Source: G963675935 sp963719005 (lineage in GTDB: Bacteria > Planctomycetota > Planctomycetia > Pirellulales > Thermoguttaceae). Taken from it: 64,000 bases of DNA. The translations under genes were made by a program, and so were the position numbers. Below the pieces are notes generated by a model. It was not told the DNA's origin. It saw nothing but the letters and a program-made list of their open reading frames with translations, and ran no database searches. The stretch is taken from assembly GCA_963719005.1 (NCBI GenBank), contig CAVRAR010000014.1, positions 682,001 to 746,000 on the forward strand, read 5' to 3'. Positions 44,424 to 52,682 of this stretch are shown here, piece by piece (position 1 is the first letter of the stretch; every line of letters starts with the position of its first letter).

Positions 44424-45440
44424 ATGGCGAAGACAATCTGCATGTTCAACCACAAGGGTGGCGTCGGCAAGACCACAAACTCCTACAGTCTCGCTTGGAT
44501 GCTGGCAAAGAAGGGAAAACGAACGCTGCTTGTTGACGCCGATTCCCAATGCAATTTGACGAACATCTTCGTCGGTGAGGACAGGTTTGAGCAGTTCTAT
44601 ATAGATGACCCTGACCGCAATATCAAGAGCGGCCTGTCTCCTGCCTTCGCCGCGAAGCCCGTCATGATCGAACCCGTGGCGGCTATTCAGGCACCAAGGA
44701 ATAAAAAGCTCTTCTTGTTGCCTGGTTCCTTCGAGCTTTCGGAGTACGAAGTATCGCTCGGCGTCTCTTTCACCCTTACCGAAACAATAATCACCTTGAA
44801 GAACCTCCCGGGGTCATTCGCTTTCCTCATCGCAGAAACCGCAAAGAAGCATTCGGTGGAATACGTAATCATCGACATGAACCCGAGCCTCAGCGCGATC
44901 AATCAGGTGCTCTTGGTGAGTTCCGACTTCTTTATAGTTCCGACCGTGCCAGACAACTTCTCCAACATGGCGGCTCGCTCGCTAGCACAGGTTCTGCCGA
45001 AATGGGAGAAATGGGCTATCCGCGCCCGGTCCGTGTTCTCTGATGCATACTATCCTCTTCCACAGGGAACCCCACGATTTCTCGGCACCATCGTCCAGGG
45101 ATTCAACATCCGAAAAGGGAAGCCGACCCAGGCAAACCGAGAAATGATCGCCCAACTGTCACGTACGGTCTGCGGGACGCTCGTAAGTGCTTTACAGGAG
45201 GCCGGCATGCTCTTAGCGGATGGCACCTACACAACCGATTACTGCCTCGCACAGATACCTGATTTTCAATCGTTGAATGCTGCCTACCAAGCGTCGTCTG
45301 TTCCGGTTTTCGCACTTACAGACGAGGAGTTGAGGTACGTTGGAACGGTTCTTGAACAATACAAGCAGACCCGCGAACGGTTTGAAGGCGTATACTCCGA
45401 ATTTGCCGACAACATCATCCGCATGACGAGCAATGCGTAG
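44424..45440 (+). CDS. ParA/MinD-like ATPase paired with a HEPN protein
   Basis: A 338-residue AAA_31-type ATPase starting at MAKTICMFNHKGGVGKTTNS, with AAAAGGAG 6 bases upstream. The deviant Walker A motif KGGVGKTT (residues 11-18) has the signature lysine. TLLVDADSQCNLTNIF and YVIIDMNPSLSAINQVLL are Walker A' and B regions, and IVPTVPDNFSNMAARSL follows. It is longer than plasmid ParA proteins and has its own C-terminal helical part. No ParB or centromere-like repeat is nearby, so chromosome partitioning is unlikely. The next gene overlaps it by 8 bases and encodes a HEPN ribonuclease-like protein; I infer a two-gene defence or toxin system in which the ATPase controls the HEPN. Confidence 0.8.
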   Translation: MAKTICMFNHKGGVGKTTNSYSLAWMLAKKGKRTLLVDADSQCNLTNIFVGEDRFEQFYIDDPDRNIKSGLSPAFAAKPVMIEPVAAIQAPRNKKLFLLPGSFELSEYEVSLGVSFTLTETIITLKNLPGSFAFLIAETAKKHSVEYVIIDMNPSLSAINQVLLVSSDFFIVPTVPDNFSNMAARSLAQVLPKWEKWAIRARSVFSDAYYPLPQGTPRFLGTIVQGFNIRKGKPTQANREMIAQLSRTVCGTLVSALQEAGMLLADGTYTTDYCLAQIPDFQSLNAAYQASSVPVFALTDEELRYVGTVLEQYKQTRERFEGVYSEFADNIIRMTSNA

Positions 45441-46107
45441 GGCCATCCAGCAATTCGACTTGAATCTGCAAAGCGCCAGACAATTGGGAGTCATTCATCA
45501 GGCATTTGCGGAAAAGGTGACTGAAGCTGAAAAGCTTGATGAGTTGCTCCGAGCCGAGCTCGTCTTGGCTGTTGGCGCTCTTGACTGCTACGTCCATGAC
45601 GTTGTGCGTATCGGCATGACGAGTCTGTTTGGCGTCGCGAGCGGCGAGTCGAACGCTTTTCGGAACTTCGGAGTTTCGCTTGGCTTTGCGAAGCGCATTG
45701 CGGGTTGTCCAGAATCGGACAGATCAGCCCTCGTCGAAGAGGAAATACGACGAGTGCACGGGTTCAGGACTTTTCAGAATGCGGATTGCATTTCCCAAGC
45801 GCTGGCTCTCCTCGGAATTCAAGCGATTTGGGACAAGGTTGGCGAGTCGATGGCGCTGCCGACAGTTGACGTGAAGAGACGCCTCGACATCATTGTGGAC
45901 CGCCGAAATCGGATTGCGCACGAAAGCGACATTGACCCGACGATGGGCATCGGAACCAAGTACCCGATCGATTACGTTATGATTCGTCAAAGTCTTGAGT
46001 TCCTCGACCGCGTTGTTCGAGCCATTCACTCATTGGTGAGTTCAGCGATGGTGGAAAAGCTGGGTGCGGACGCGCCGGTTTCCGTTCTTAGCCCTCCAGC
46101 CGAATGA
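45433..46107 (+). CDS. HEPN-domain ribonuclease-like protein
   Basis: A 224-residue helical protein of the RiboL-PSP/MAE-type HEPN class. The N-terminal helix AELVLAVGALDCYVHDVVRIGM is typical of this class. The catalytic R-x4-H motif is RRNRIAH (R158, H163), followed by the usual ESDIDP. HEPN proteins with this motif are generally metal-independent endoribonucleases in defence and toxin-antitoxin systems. Its ATG lies inside the last codons of the ParA-like gene, so translation is coupled. It is followed by a small gene now split by IS3. Confidence 0.75.
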   Translation: MRRAIQQFDLNLQSARQLGVIHQAFAEKVTEAEKLDELLRAELVLAVGALDCYVHDVVRIGMTSLFGVASGESNAFRNFGVSLGFAKRIAGCPESDRSALVEEEIRRVHGFRTFQNADCISQALALLGIQAIWDKVGESMALPTVDVKRRLDIIVDRRNRIAHESDIDPTMGIGTKYPIDYVMIRQSLEFLDRVVRAIHSLVSSAMVEKLGADAPVSVLSPPAE

Positions 46108-46408
46108 AGAGCTTTTACGGCCGCCCAACAACAACCGTGGAAACCGTGTCCGCATCATTAACGCCCGCTAACCAACTCGTTGGGAGTGAAAAGCCTATGA
46201 AGACGAAATCAAAAGACGAAATGGCTGATGATCTGCGCCCCGAGTACGACCTTCGGCAACTCGTGAAGAGTGGCGTACAAGGTAAGTACGCGGCGCGATT
46301 CCGTGAGGGAGCGTTTCTCGTCTTGTTGGAGCCAGTGTCTTGAACCAATTGGAAATGGAAATTCTCGGTCGCCTGGGTTAGAATCTTCCCCCAGACGAGG
46401 AGAATTTC

Positions 46409-46726
46409 ATGAGTGGACAACGACGACATTTCGGCACGGACCAGAAGGCTGCCATTCTCAAGAGGTATCTGGTCGATAAAGTGCCCATCTCGGACCTCTG
46501 CGACGAGTACGGCATCAAGCCGAACCAAATCTACGCCTGGCAGAAAATCCTGTTCGACAACGCGCCGGCCGCCTTTCACCCGGTCGCCAAACGCGAGGCC
46601 AGGAGGCTTTCCGCCCAGGAGGAGGAAGTCGCCCGACTGCGGGCCAAGCTCGTTCAGAAGAACGAGGTCATCTCCGAACTGATGGAGGAGAACGTCCGCG
46701 CAAAAAAAGAGAATGGGGAACTCTAA
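46409..46726 (+). CDS. IS3-family transposase OrfA
   Basis: A 105-residue helix-turn-helix protein (HFGTDQKAAILKRYLVDKVPISDLCDEYGIKPNQIYAWQKILFD) with a C-terminal leucine-zipper-like helix (EEEVARLRAKLVQKNEVISELMEENV). It recognises the IS ends. Near its end is the slippery run A-AAA-AAA (46702-46708), where a -1 shift fuses it to OrfB. Confidence 0.9.
   Translation: MSGQRRHFGTDQKAAILKRYLVDKVPISDLCDEYGIKPNQIYAWQKILFDNAPAAFHPVAKREARRLSAQEEEVARLRAKLVQKNEVISELMEENVRAKKENGEL
46702..46708 (+). promoter_or_regulatory. Programmed -1 frameshift site (A7) of IS3 orfAB
   Basis: Seven A residues in the phase A_AAA_AAA, followed by GAG. A -1 slip gives KKREWGTLNGRWVPHDTRDE, which joins the OrfB frame with the typical family linker. 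That fit supports a functional recoding signal rather than an error. Confidence 0.75.
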
Positions 46727-46761
46727 ACGGACGTTGGGTTCCCCACGACACTCGCGATGAA

Positions 46762-47697
46762 GTGGTCGATTACGTGCGCCGTTGGAACGAGCGCACGGAG
46801 ATTCCCGCCAGAAAGTTCGTGGCTTGGCTGGGCATTGGCCAGAGCAAGTTCCACGACTGGAAGGATCGCTACGGCAAGCGGAACGAACACAACGGCTGGG
46901 TGCCGCGCGACTGGTGGCTCGAAGATTGGGAGAAGCAGGCCATCATCCGCTTCTCCTTCGAGTATCCACTGGAAGGCTACCGGCGTTTGGCGTTCATGAT
47001 GCTCGACCGCGACGTGGTGGCCGTCAGTCCCAGCAGCGTCTATCGCGTATTGAAGGCGGCGGGCCGCATCGGGCGCTCGACGAACAAGCCGTCGAAGAAA
47101 GGCACGGGCTTCCAACAGCCGCAAAAACCCCATGAACACTGGCATATCGACATCAGCTACCTCAACATCCACGGCACGTTTTACTACCTGACGACGATCC
47201 TCGACGGCTACAGCCGCTACACCGTGCATTGGGAGATTCGCCGCTCGATGACCGAGCAAGATGAACTGACGATCCTGCAACGCGCGCGGGAGAAGTTCCC
47301 CAAGGAGACGCCGCGGATCATCAGCGACAATGGGTCGCAGTTTTTGGCGAAGGACTTCAAAGAGTTCATTCGCATCTGCGGGATGACGCACGTGCGCACC
47401 AGCCCGTACTATCCGCAGAGCAACGGCAAACTGGAGCGATTTCACGGGAGCATCAAGGGCGAGTGCCTGCGGCCGGGCACGCCGATCTCGCTGGAGGATG
47501 CCATCCGCATTGTGGCTCGTTACGTGGAGCACTACAACGAGGTGCGATTGCACAGCGCGATTGGCTATGTGGCGCCGGCGGACAAATTGGCGGGCCGTGA
47601 GGCGGAGATCTTCGCAGCCCGCGATCGCAAACTGACGGAGGCCCGCGAGCGTAGAAAGGAGCAGCGAGAGGCGGCCCGTTTGCGGACGGTTGCCTGA
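46762..47697 (+). CDS. IS3-family transposase OrfB (DDE integrase)
   Basis: A 311-residue retroviral-integrase-type catalytic subunit. The HTH_21-like region is YPLEGYRRLAFMMLDRDVVAVSPSSVYRVL. The DDE core has D in WHIDISYLNIHGTFYYLTTILDGYSRY, D in IISDNGSQFLAKDF and E in NGKLERFHGSIKGECLRPG. The coding frame also extends upstream to the slippery site, so the true product is the OrfAB fusion. All catalytic residues are present. Confidence 0.95.
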   Translation: MVDYVRRWNERTEIPARKFVAWLGIGQSKFHDWKDRYGKRNEHNGWVPRDWWLEDWEKQAIIRFSFEYPLEGYRRLAFMMLDRDVVAVSPSSVYRVLKAAGRIGRSTNKPSKKGTGFQQPQKPHEHWHIDISYLNIHGTFYYLTTILDGYSRYTVHWEIRRSMTEQDELTILQRAREKFPKETPRIISDNGSQFLAKDFKEFIRICGMTHVRTSPYYPQSNGKLERFHGSIKGECLRPGTPISLEDAIRIVARYVEHYNEVRLHSAIGYVAPADKLAGREAEIFAARDRKLTEARERRKEQREAARLRTVA

Positions 47698-48068
47698 TCG
47701 AAAGAAGGACGTTACGATGAGAGACGACCTGGGCGGAGGATAGGGCTCCGGTGGGAACCGACCCGAGCGCCGCCCCAGGGGTTGTGAGCGAGGTCCGGGC
47801 GGTGGTTCTGCTGCCGCCCACCTCCCTCGCTTACAACACCAAAGCGAAAAATCCAAGCACTACCAACCAACTTCAACACCCGGACGATCCTAGCAAGCCA
47901 ATCGAAGTTTCCATTTCACGCTGAACCAAGACACCAGAGATCGCCAAGGCCTTTCCAACCGATTCGGCGGTCAACGAGGCATTGCGGCTTGTGCTGCAAC
48001 TGTCGCAACTTTCGGCCAAGGCCAAGAAGACCAACGCAAAACCGCGTGCTGCGAAAACTCGCGGCTGA

Positions 48069-48324
48069 CTGCTGCAATTTCGGCGGTTTTCCAGAACGAA
48101 ACGACGCTGCGTCCCCTCTTGTGAGCATATTGTTCCCCGTTATGACGAATTGTCAATGGCCGCCGTTTTCGCGCACTTTGCTTGACACGAAACGGGCTGT
48201 GCGGCGAAAATGAGGGAAGCTACGTCATGGGGGACGCCCCGCGGCTTGCAGGGCGTGACGAGAAATCCCACCTTGCCACTGCGCGACCGCAGTCACGGAA
48301 CGTTTCTATTGTGTTTGGAGACTA
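48069..48324. other. Intergenic region before DUF362
   Basis: About 255 bases with no gene. It should hold the promoter for the DUF362-polyferredoxin operon; TTGACA occurs at 48183-48188 without a convincing -10 partner. Confidence 0.3.
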
Positions 48325-49254
48325 ATGATGGACCGCAGGGAGTTTATCGAGCAGGTGGCGGCTTGGTCGGCCGGTGCGCTGATGGCCGCGCCCGTCTTCA
48401 ACGTCGCTTCCGTGTTGGCCGCCGAAGCAAAGCCGCGGAGCAAGCCGCTCTTGTCGGTGGCCAAGGGACAGGATTACGCGGAGTTGGTGGCCACCGTGCT
48501 GAAGCCCGTCGGGGGCATCGCCGCCTTCGTGCATAGCGGCGACCGCGTGGTGGTGAAGCCGAACATGGGCTGGGACCGCACGCCCGAGCAGGCCGCCAAC
48601 ACCCATCCCGACGTGGTCAAGGCCGTCGTTCAGCAATGTCTCGGCGCGGGGGCCAAGCGAGTCCTCGTCTTCGACCGCACCTGCAACGACCCACGCCGCT
48701 GCTACACGCGAAGCGGGATTCAAGCCGCGGTGGAATCGATCGGCGACCGAAAGGCTCAGTGTGTTTTTCCGGATCAGAACAGGTATGTGCCGGTCAAGAT
48801 CGAGAAGGGCAAGTCGATCCACGAGTTCGAGTTCTACAAAGACGCGCTCGAAGCGGAATGCGACTGCTATATCAACGTGCCGATCGCCAAACACCACGTC
48901 CTCTCCAAGCTGACGCTCGGGCTGAAGAACGTCATGGGCGTGATCGGCGGCAACCGGGGCGAAATCCACAAAGACGTCGCTCAACGGCTGGCCGATCTGA
49001 ACCTGGTCATTCGTCCAAAGCTGACGATCATCGACGCCACCCGCATTTTGCTCCGCAACGGGCCGACCGGCGGAAACTTGAAGGACGTGAAGGTGCTCGA
49101 CACGCTGATCGCCTCGACCGATATCGTGGCGACCGACGCGTACGCCACGACTCTATTCGGGATGAAGCCGGCGGATGTGAAGTCCACCGTGGCGGCGGCG
49201 AAAATGGGCTTGGGCGAGATGGACCTCTCGAAAGTGAAGATTGTCAAAGCCTGA
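48325..49254 (+). CDS. DUF362-domain protein (putative Fe-S associated, exported)
   Basis: A 309-residue protein beginning MMDRREFIEQVAAWSAGALMAAPVFN, a twin-arginine-like signal with one Arg pair. The DUF362 core includes GDRVVVKPNMGWDRTPEQAANTHPDVVKAV, VFDRTCNDPRRCYTRSGI, YINVPIAKHHVLSKLTLGLKNVMGVIGGNRGEIH and IIDATRILLRNGPTGG. It resembles the family often found with ferredoxins. GGAG lies upstream of the double ATG. The next gene, a polyferredoxin membrane protein, starts 16 bases downstream. The two probably form a redox unit; the reaction is unknown. Confidence 0.8.
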   Translation: MMDRREFIEQVAAWSAGALMAAPVFNVASVLAAEAKPRSKPLLSVAKGQDYAELVATVLKPVGGIAAFVHSGDRVVVKPNMGWDRTPEQAANTHPDVVKAVVQQCLGAGAKRVLVFDRTCNDPRRCYTRSGIQAAVESIGDRKAQCVFPDQNRYVPVKIEKGKSIHEFEFYKDALEAECDCYINVPIAKHHVLSKLTLGLKNVMGVIGGNRGEIHKDVAQRLADLNLVIRPKLTIIDATRILLRNGPTGGNLKDVKVLDTLIASTDIVATDAYATTLFGMKPADVKSTVAAAKMGLGEMDLSKVKIVKA

Positions 49255-49270
49255 CGGCCGCGACGAGACC

Positions 49271-50920
49271 ATGCGACGTCCTTTATGGATCCCCTGGCGA
49301 TGGTGGCGACGCGCGGCGCAGCTTGCCTTGCTTGCGGCGTTCCTGTGGTTGTTCCGCCGCACGGATTCCGGCGGCGCCGATGAGTTGCCCGGCGGCGAAA
49401 ACTTGTTCTTCCGGCTCGATCCGCTGGTCGGTTCTGCGGCGATGCTGGCCGGCCGGCAGTTCTTGGCAGCTTTTTGGCCGGCGGCGATCGTCGTGGCGTT
49501 GACGCTGGTTTTCGGCCGATTCTTCTGCGGCTGGGTCTGTCCGCTGGGAACGCTGCTGGATGGCTTTCATTTTGCGTTCCGCCCGATCGCGCGGCGCACG
49601 AATCGCCGGCTGGCCGCATGTTTTTCCAGTCCGGAAAATAGCCGGGGGCCAACGGCCCGCGGTCGTGCGATTCGCTACGTGCTCCTGATCGCCGTCCTGC
49701 TGGCCGCCGTCTTCGCGTTTCCGCTGGTCGGATTGGTCGATCCGTTCTCGTTGCTCGTCCGCGGGCTGACATTTTGGGTCGATCCGATGCTGCATCGCGG
49801 CGTCGAAGCCTCTTTCGGCTGGCTCGGCGACGGCTGGGCTGCCGACGTTCTCCACCCCTTCGTGCGAAAGCATCTGCTTCCATTCCAGGCGATGACGTTT
49901 CATCTGGCCGGAGTGTCGGCCGCGATCCTGGCAACGATCTTCGCGCTGGAATTCGTGGCGCGGCGATTCTGGTGCCGGTTTCTTTGCCCGGCGGGAGCGA
50001 TGTTCGGCTTGCTGGGGCGTTGGTCGTTGCTGAAACGATCGCCGGCCGCAGTCTGCAAGTCGTGTGGCGACTGTGCGGATGGATGTCGCATGGGGGCGAT
50101 TGACGCAACCGTGGGCTATTCCGCCGAGGCGTGCAATCTCTGCATGGATTGCGTCGATCATTGTCCGAAAGGCATCGTCGGCTTCCGGTTCACTTGGAAA
50201 AGGCGAAAGAAGACATCGAAGCGTCCTCCGCGGCCGGTCGATCTCTCGCGCCGCGGCCTGTTGGTTGGAATTGCAGCGGGGGTGGGCATTCCGGGCGTCG
50301 CGGCGGTGGTTCGGCTGGTTCGCCGCTCGCCGGTCGATCCGCATTTGCTTCGTCCGCCGGGAGCGGCCGACGAAAAGACGTTTCTCGGCTTGTGCGTCCG
50401 CTGCGGCGAGTGCATGAAAGTCTGCCCGACGAACGTGCTGCAGCCGACCGCATTCCAGGCGGGTGTCGAGGGGATGTTTTCGCCGCGATTGGACATGCGT
50501 TTCATCTCTGAGCAAAGCTACTGCCAGTACGATTGCACGCTCTGTGGCCAGGTTTGCCCCACCGGCGCGATTCCCCGTTTAACCGTCGAGGCCAAGCACG
50601 CCCGTCCGACGGGCAAGGCGTATTTCGATCATTCGCGCTGCCTGCCGTGGGCCGAGCAGACGCCTTGCATCTGTTGCGAGGAGATGTGCCCAACCGACGA
50701 CAAGGCGATCAAGATTATCAAGACGGTCACAATCAGGACCAAGGAAGGGGAAGAGGTGGAGATTCAACAGCCGTATGTCGATCGCGACCTGTGCGTCGGC
50801 TGTGGAATCTGCGAAAGCAAGTGCCCGCTGCCCGGCCCCTCCGCTATCCGCGTGCAGCGGGTTGACGCGCCCGATCCGGGCACGGAGTTTCGCTTGAAGG
50901 CGGGCGAGAAACCGTCATAG
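49271..50920 (+). CDS. NapH-like membrane polyferredoxin
   Basis: A 549-residue iron-sulfur membrane protein. The N-terminal half has four to five helices and the quinol-oxidase-like Cys motifs of the NapH/RdxA/NosR group (FFCGWVCPLGTLLDG and FWCRFLCPAGAMFGLLG). Then come clustered ferredoxin motifs: CKSCGDCADGCRMG, CNLCMDCVDHCPKG, CVRCGECMKVCPTN, CTLCGQVCPTG, CICCEEMCPTD and CVGCGICESKCPLPG. It can move electrons between the quinone pool and a soluble or exported acceptor, probably linked to the DUF362 protein just upstream. The start is at MRRPLWIPW. A fragment resembling the GGGAGCTAACAGCTCCC repeat family occurs in frame near 49640. Confidence 0.85.
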   Translation: MRRPLWIPWRWWRRAAQLALLAAFLWLFRRTDSGGADELPGGENLFFRLDPLVGSAAMLAGRQFLAAFWPAAIVVALTLVFGRFFCGWVCPLGTLLDGFHFAFRPIARRTNRRLAACFSSPENSRGPTARGRAIRYVLLIAVLLAAVFAFPLVGLVDPFSLLVRGLTFWVDPMLHRGVEASFGWLGDGWAADVLHPFVRKHLLPFQAMTFHLAGVSAAILATIFALEFVARRFWCRFLCPAGAMFGLLGRWSLLKRSPAAVCKSCGDCADGCRMGAIDATVGYSAEACNLCMDCVDHCPKGIVGFRFTWKRRKKTSKRPPRPVDLSRRGLLVGIAAGVGIPGVAAVVRLVRRSPVDPHLLRPPGAADEKTFLGLCVRCGECMKVCPTNVLQPTAFQAGVEGMFSPRLDMRFISEQSYCQYDCTLCGQVCPTGAIPRLTVEAKHARPTGKAYFDHSRCLPWAEQTPCICCEEMCPTDDKAIKIIKTVTIRTKEGEEVEIQQPYVDRDLCVGCGICESKCPLPGPSAIRVQRVDAPDPGTEFRLKAGEKPS

Positions 50921-50932
50921 TAGTGAGACAAT

Positions 50933-51004
50933 AGCCGGGAGCTAACAGCTCCCGGAGAGCGGCGATAACTCTCTCCACATTCCGGGAGCTGTTAGCTCCC
51001 GGCT
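50933..51004. repeat. Inverted repeat, AGCCGGGAGCTAACAGCTCCCGG family
   Basis: Self-complementary arms at about 50934-50957 and 50981-51004 sit between the convergent polyferredoxin and rpoN genes. Each arm is itself a short palindrome. It could act as a bidirectional terminator. Confidence 0.75.
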
Positions 51005-51019
51005 ACCGTCACTTCGCCG

Positions 51020-52516
51020 CTACTGCTTCTTCTCTCCGCCCCAGTCGCGGCGCTGGCGGGAGCTGAGAATGCCCATCGCCTTGCGGTACTTCGTCACCGT
51101 TCGCCGGGCGACGGTCAGCCCGTGGGCGGCCAATTGCACGACGAGTTGGTCGTCGCTCCACGGGTGTTGCTTGTCTTCGCTATCAACGATCTCCTGCAAT
51201 TTCAGCCGCACGGCGTCCCAGGCGACCTCTTCGCCGCCGGCGCTGGTCGTACCGCCGCAGAAGAAACGCTTCAAGGGGAAAATCCCGCGCGGCGTCTGAA
51301 TCCACTTTTCGTCGACCGCCCGGCTTACCGTGGTGACATGCACTCCGACCTTGTCGGCGATCTGCTGCATCTTCAGCGGCTCGATCGCCTCGGGGCCCTT
51401 GTCGAGGAATTGCTTCTGGTATTCGACGATCGCCCGGGCGACCTTCAAGAGCGTATTGCGGCGCTGCTCGATCGAGTCGATCAGCCACTGGGCCGAATTG
51501 ATCTTGCGTTTGATGTACTCGCGGGTTTCCTCGCTGGTGGCGGGGTCTTGGAAGAGGCGGCGGTAGTAGGGGCTGATGAACAGGCTCGGCGTGTCCCCCT
51601 CTTCAAGCCGCACGCGATACTTGCCGTTCTCGTCGAGCTCGACGAACACATCGGGCGTGACCGGCGGGACGGCGATGTTGTTGTAATCGGCGCCGGGCTT
51701 CGGATTCAGCTTGCGCAGCTCGCCTAGCACCGTCTGGATCAACTCGATCGAATAGCCGGTCTTGCGGGAAATCACCGGCAGGCGGTTGTGCTCCAGGTCT
51801 TCCAAATGGTTGGCGATCAGCGTGCGGAGCTGCTCGTAATAGTTCATGCCGGGCGTCAATTGCAGCAGCAGGCACTCGCGCAGGTCGCGGGCGCCGACGC
51901 CGCGGGGGTCGAGCTTCTGCACCAGGGCCAACGCCCGTTCGGCCAGGGCCGCTTGCTCTTCGTCGCGGTTTGGCCCGAGCAGATCGTCGAGCCGGCCCTG
52001 CAAGTATCCGTTGGTGTCGAGATTGTAGATGATGCGGTCGGCCATCGCGCGAAGCTCGGGCTCGACGTCGAACCAGCCCAACTGATCGTGCAGGTAATCT
52101 TGCAGCGACTGTGGGCGGGCGACTATGTTGGCCATCGCGTCGGTCTTGCGTTCGCCGGCCTCCTCGATTTCGCCGCGCGAGCCGTGCGAACGCTCCTCGA
52201 AATGTTCGGGCCACTGCTCGTCCATTTTCAGCAGCCGCTCGAAGTCGCTCTCGTTGGAGTGGGCTTCATCGATCACCAACTCGCGTTCCTCGTCGGTGGG
52301 GGCGTCGGCCCTTTCCCGATCTTCCGCCTCGCCCCCTTCCGGCGTCTCCGGCTCCTCCTCCTGCAACTCGAGGATGGGGTTTTCCTCCATCTCCTGCTCG
52401 ATTCGCTCCTGCAAGGCGAGAATCGACAGTTGCAGAATCTCCATCGATTGGATCATCCGCGGCGCCAGCACCTGCTTCTGCGCCATTCGGAGTTCTTGGC
52501 CGAGAGAGAGTCGCAT
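51020..52516 (-). CDS. rpoN: RNA polymerase sigma-54 factor
   Basis: A 498-residue sigma factor for promoters of the -24/-12 type that need AAA+ activators. Region I (LSLGQELRMAQKQVLAPRMIQSMEILQLSILALQERI) is rich in Gln/Leu. An acidic region II follows, then the core-binding domain (PQSLQDYLHDQLGWFD, DTNGYLQGRLDDLLG, KLDPRGVGARDLRECLLLQL). The C-terminal DNA-binding domain contains the HTH (MQQIADKVGVHVTTVSRAV) and the RpoN box ARRTVTKYRK. It is complete and in frame. It ends the run of minus-strand housekeeping genes (dnaX, ybaB, recR) but is separated from recR by heptad repeats. Confidence 0.97.
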   Translation of the reverse strand: MRLSLGQELRMAQKQVLAPRMIQSMEILQLSILALQERIEQEMEENPILELQEEEPETPEGGEAEDRERADAPTDEERELVIDEAHSNESDFERLLKMDEQWPEHFEERSHGSRGEIEEAGERKTDAMANIVARPQSLQDYLHDQLGWFDVEPELRAMADRIIYNLDTNGYLQGRLDDLLGPNRDEEQAALAERALALVQKLDPRGVGARDLRECLLLQLTPGMNYYEQLRTLIANHLEDLEHNRLPVISRKTGYSIELIQTVLGELRKLNPKPGADYNNIAVPPVTPDVFVELDENGKYRVRLEEGDTPSLFISPYYRRLFQDPATSEETREYIKRKINSAQWLIDSIEQRRNTLLKVARAIVEYQKQFLDKGPEAIEPLKMQQIADKVGVHVTTVSRAVDEKWIQTPRGIFPLKRFFCGGTTSAGGEEVAWDAVRLKLQEIVDSEDKQHPWSDDQLVVQLAAHGLTVARRTVTKYRKAMGILSSRQRRDWGGEKKQ

Positions 52517-52524
52517 GGGAGGAA

Positions 52525-52678
52525 TTGTTGATTGTTGATTGATAATTGTTGATTGCCGAAGATCAGTTCATTTGTGGTCTTCCGCTACCGACTGCCCACT
52601 GTCAACTGCCGACTGCCGACTGCCCACTGCCGACTGCCGACTGCCCACTGCCGACTGCCAACTGCGTACTGCCGACTC
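52525..52678. repeat. Heptad repeat arrays (TTGATTG and CTGCCNA types)
   Basis: TTGATTG-type units at about 52525-52555 are followed by a long array of ACTGCCN units at about 52585-52677 (twelve or more units). It lies between recR and rpoN. Confidence 0.85.
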
Positions 52679-52682
52679 TCCT

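Larger units (their letters stand above)
46336..47933 (+). mobile_element. IS3-family insertion sequence (1,598 bp)
   Basis: The left end TGTCTTGAACCA and the right end (complement TGTCTTGGTTCA) share imperfect inverted repeats that extend to GAAATGGAAA. The 4-bp target duplication CCAG is at 46332-46335 and 47934-47937. It contains overlapping orfA and orfB with a frameshift signal. The insertion point is proved by the restored reading frame of the target gene. Confidence 0.95.
46197..48068 (+). pseudogene. Small conserved protein gene split by the IS3 element
   Basis: The 5' part (46197-46335) encodes MKTKSKDEMADDLRPEYDLRQLVKSG, VQGKYAARFREG and AFLVLLEP. The 3' part (47938-48068) encodes IAKAFPTDSAVNEALRLVLQL and a basic Lys/Arg tail ending in TRG. 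Removing the IS and one CCAG duplication restores LLEPEIAKAFP in frame. The product (about 89 residues) belongs to a widespread family of small uncharacterised proteins often found beside toxin genes. Here it follows the ParA-HEPN pair. It is certainly interrupted, unless the population also contains the empty site. Confidence 0.8.

Noticed and set aside
44424..45440. ParA as a plasmid or chromosome partition gene
   Set aside because: No ParB gene, no parS-like repeats and no replication genes nearby; the overlapping partner is a HEPN protein.
49640..49668. Half-copy of the AGCCGGGAGCTAACAGC repeat in the polyferredoxin gene
   Set aside because: Only one degenerate arm is visible, so I could not distinguish it from ordinary coding sequence and did not list it as a repeat.
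52585..52677. Possible CRISPR array
   Set aside because: The unit is 7 bp with no spacers, and no cas gene is present. It is a heptad tandem repeat.
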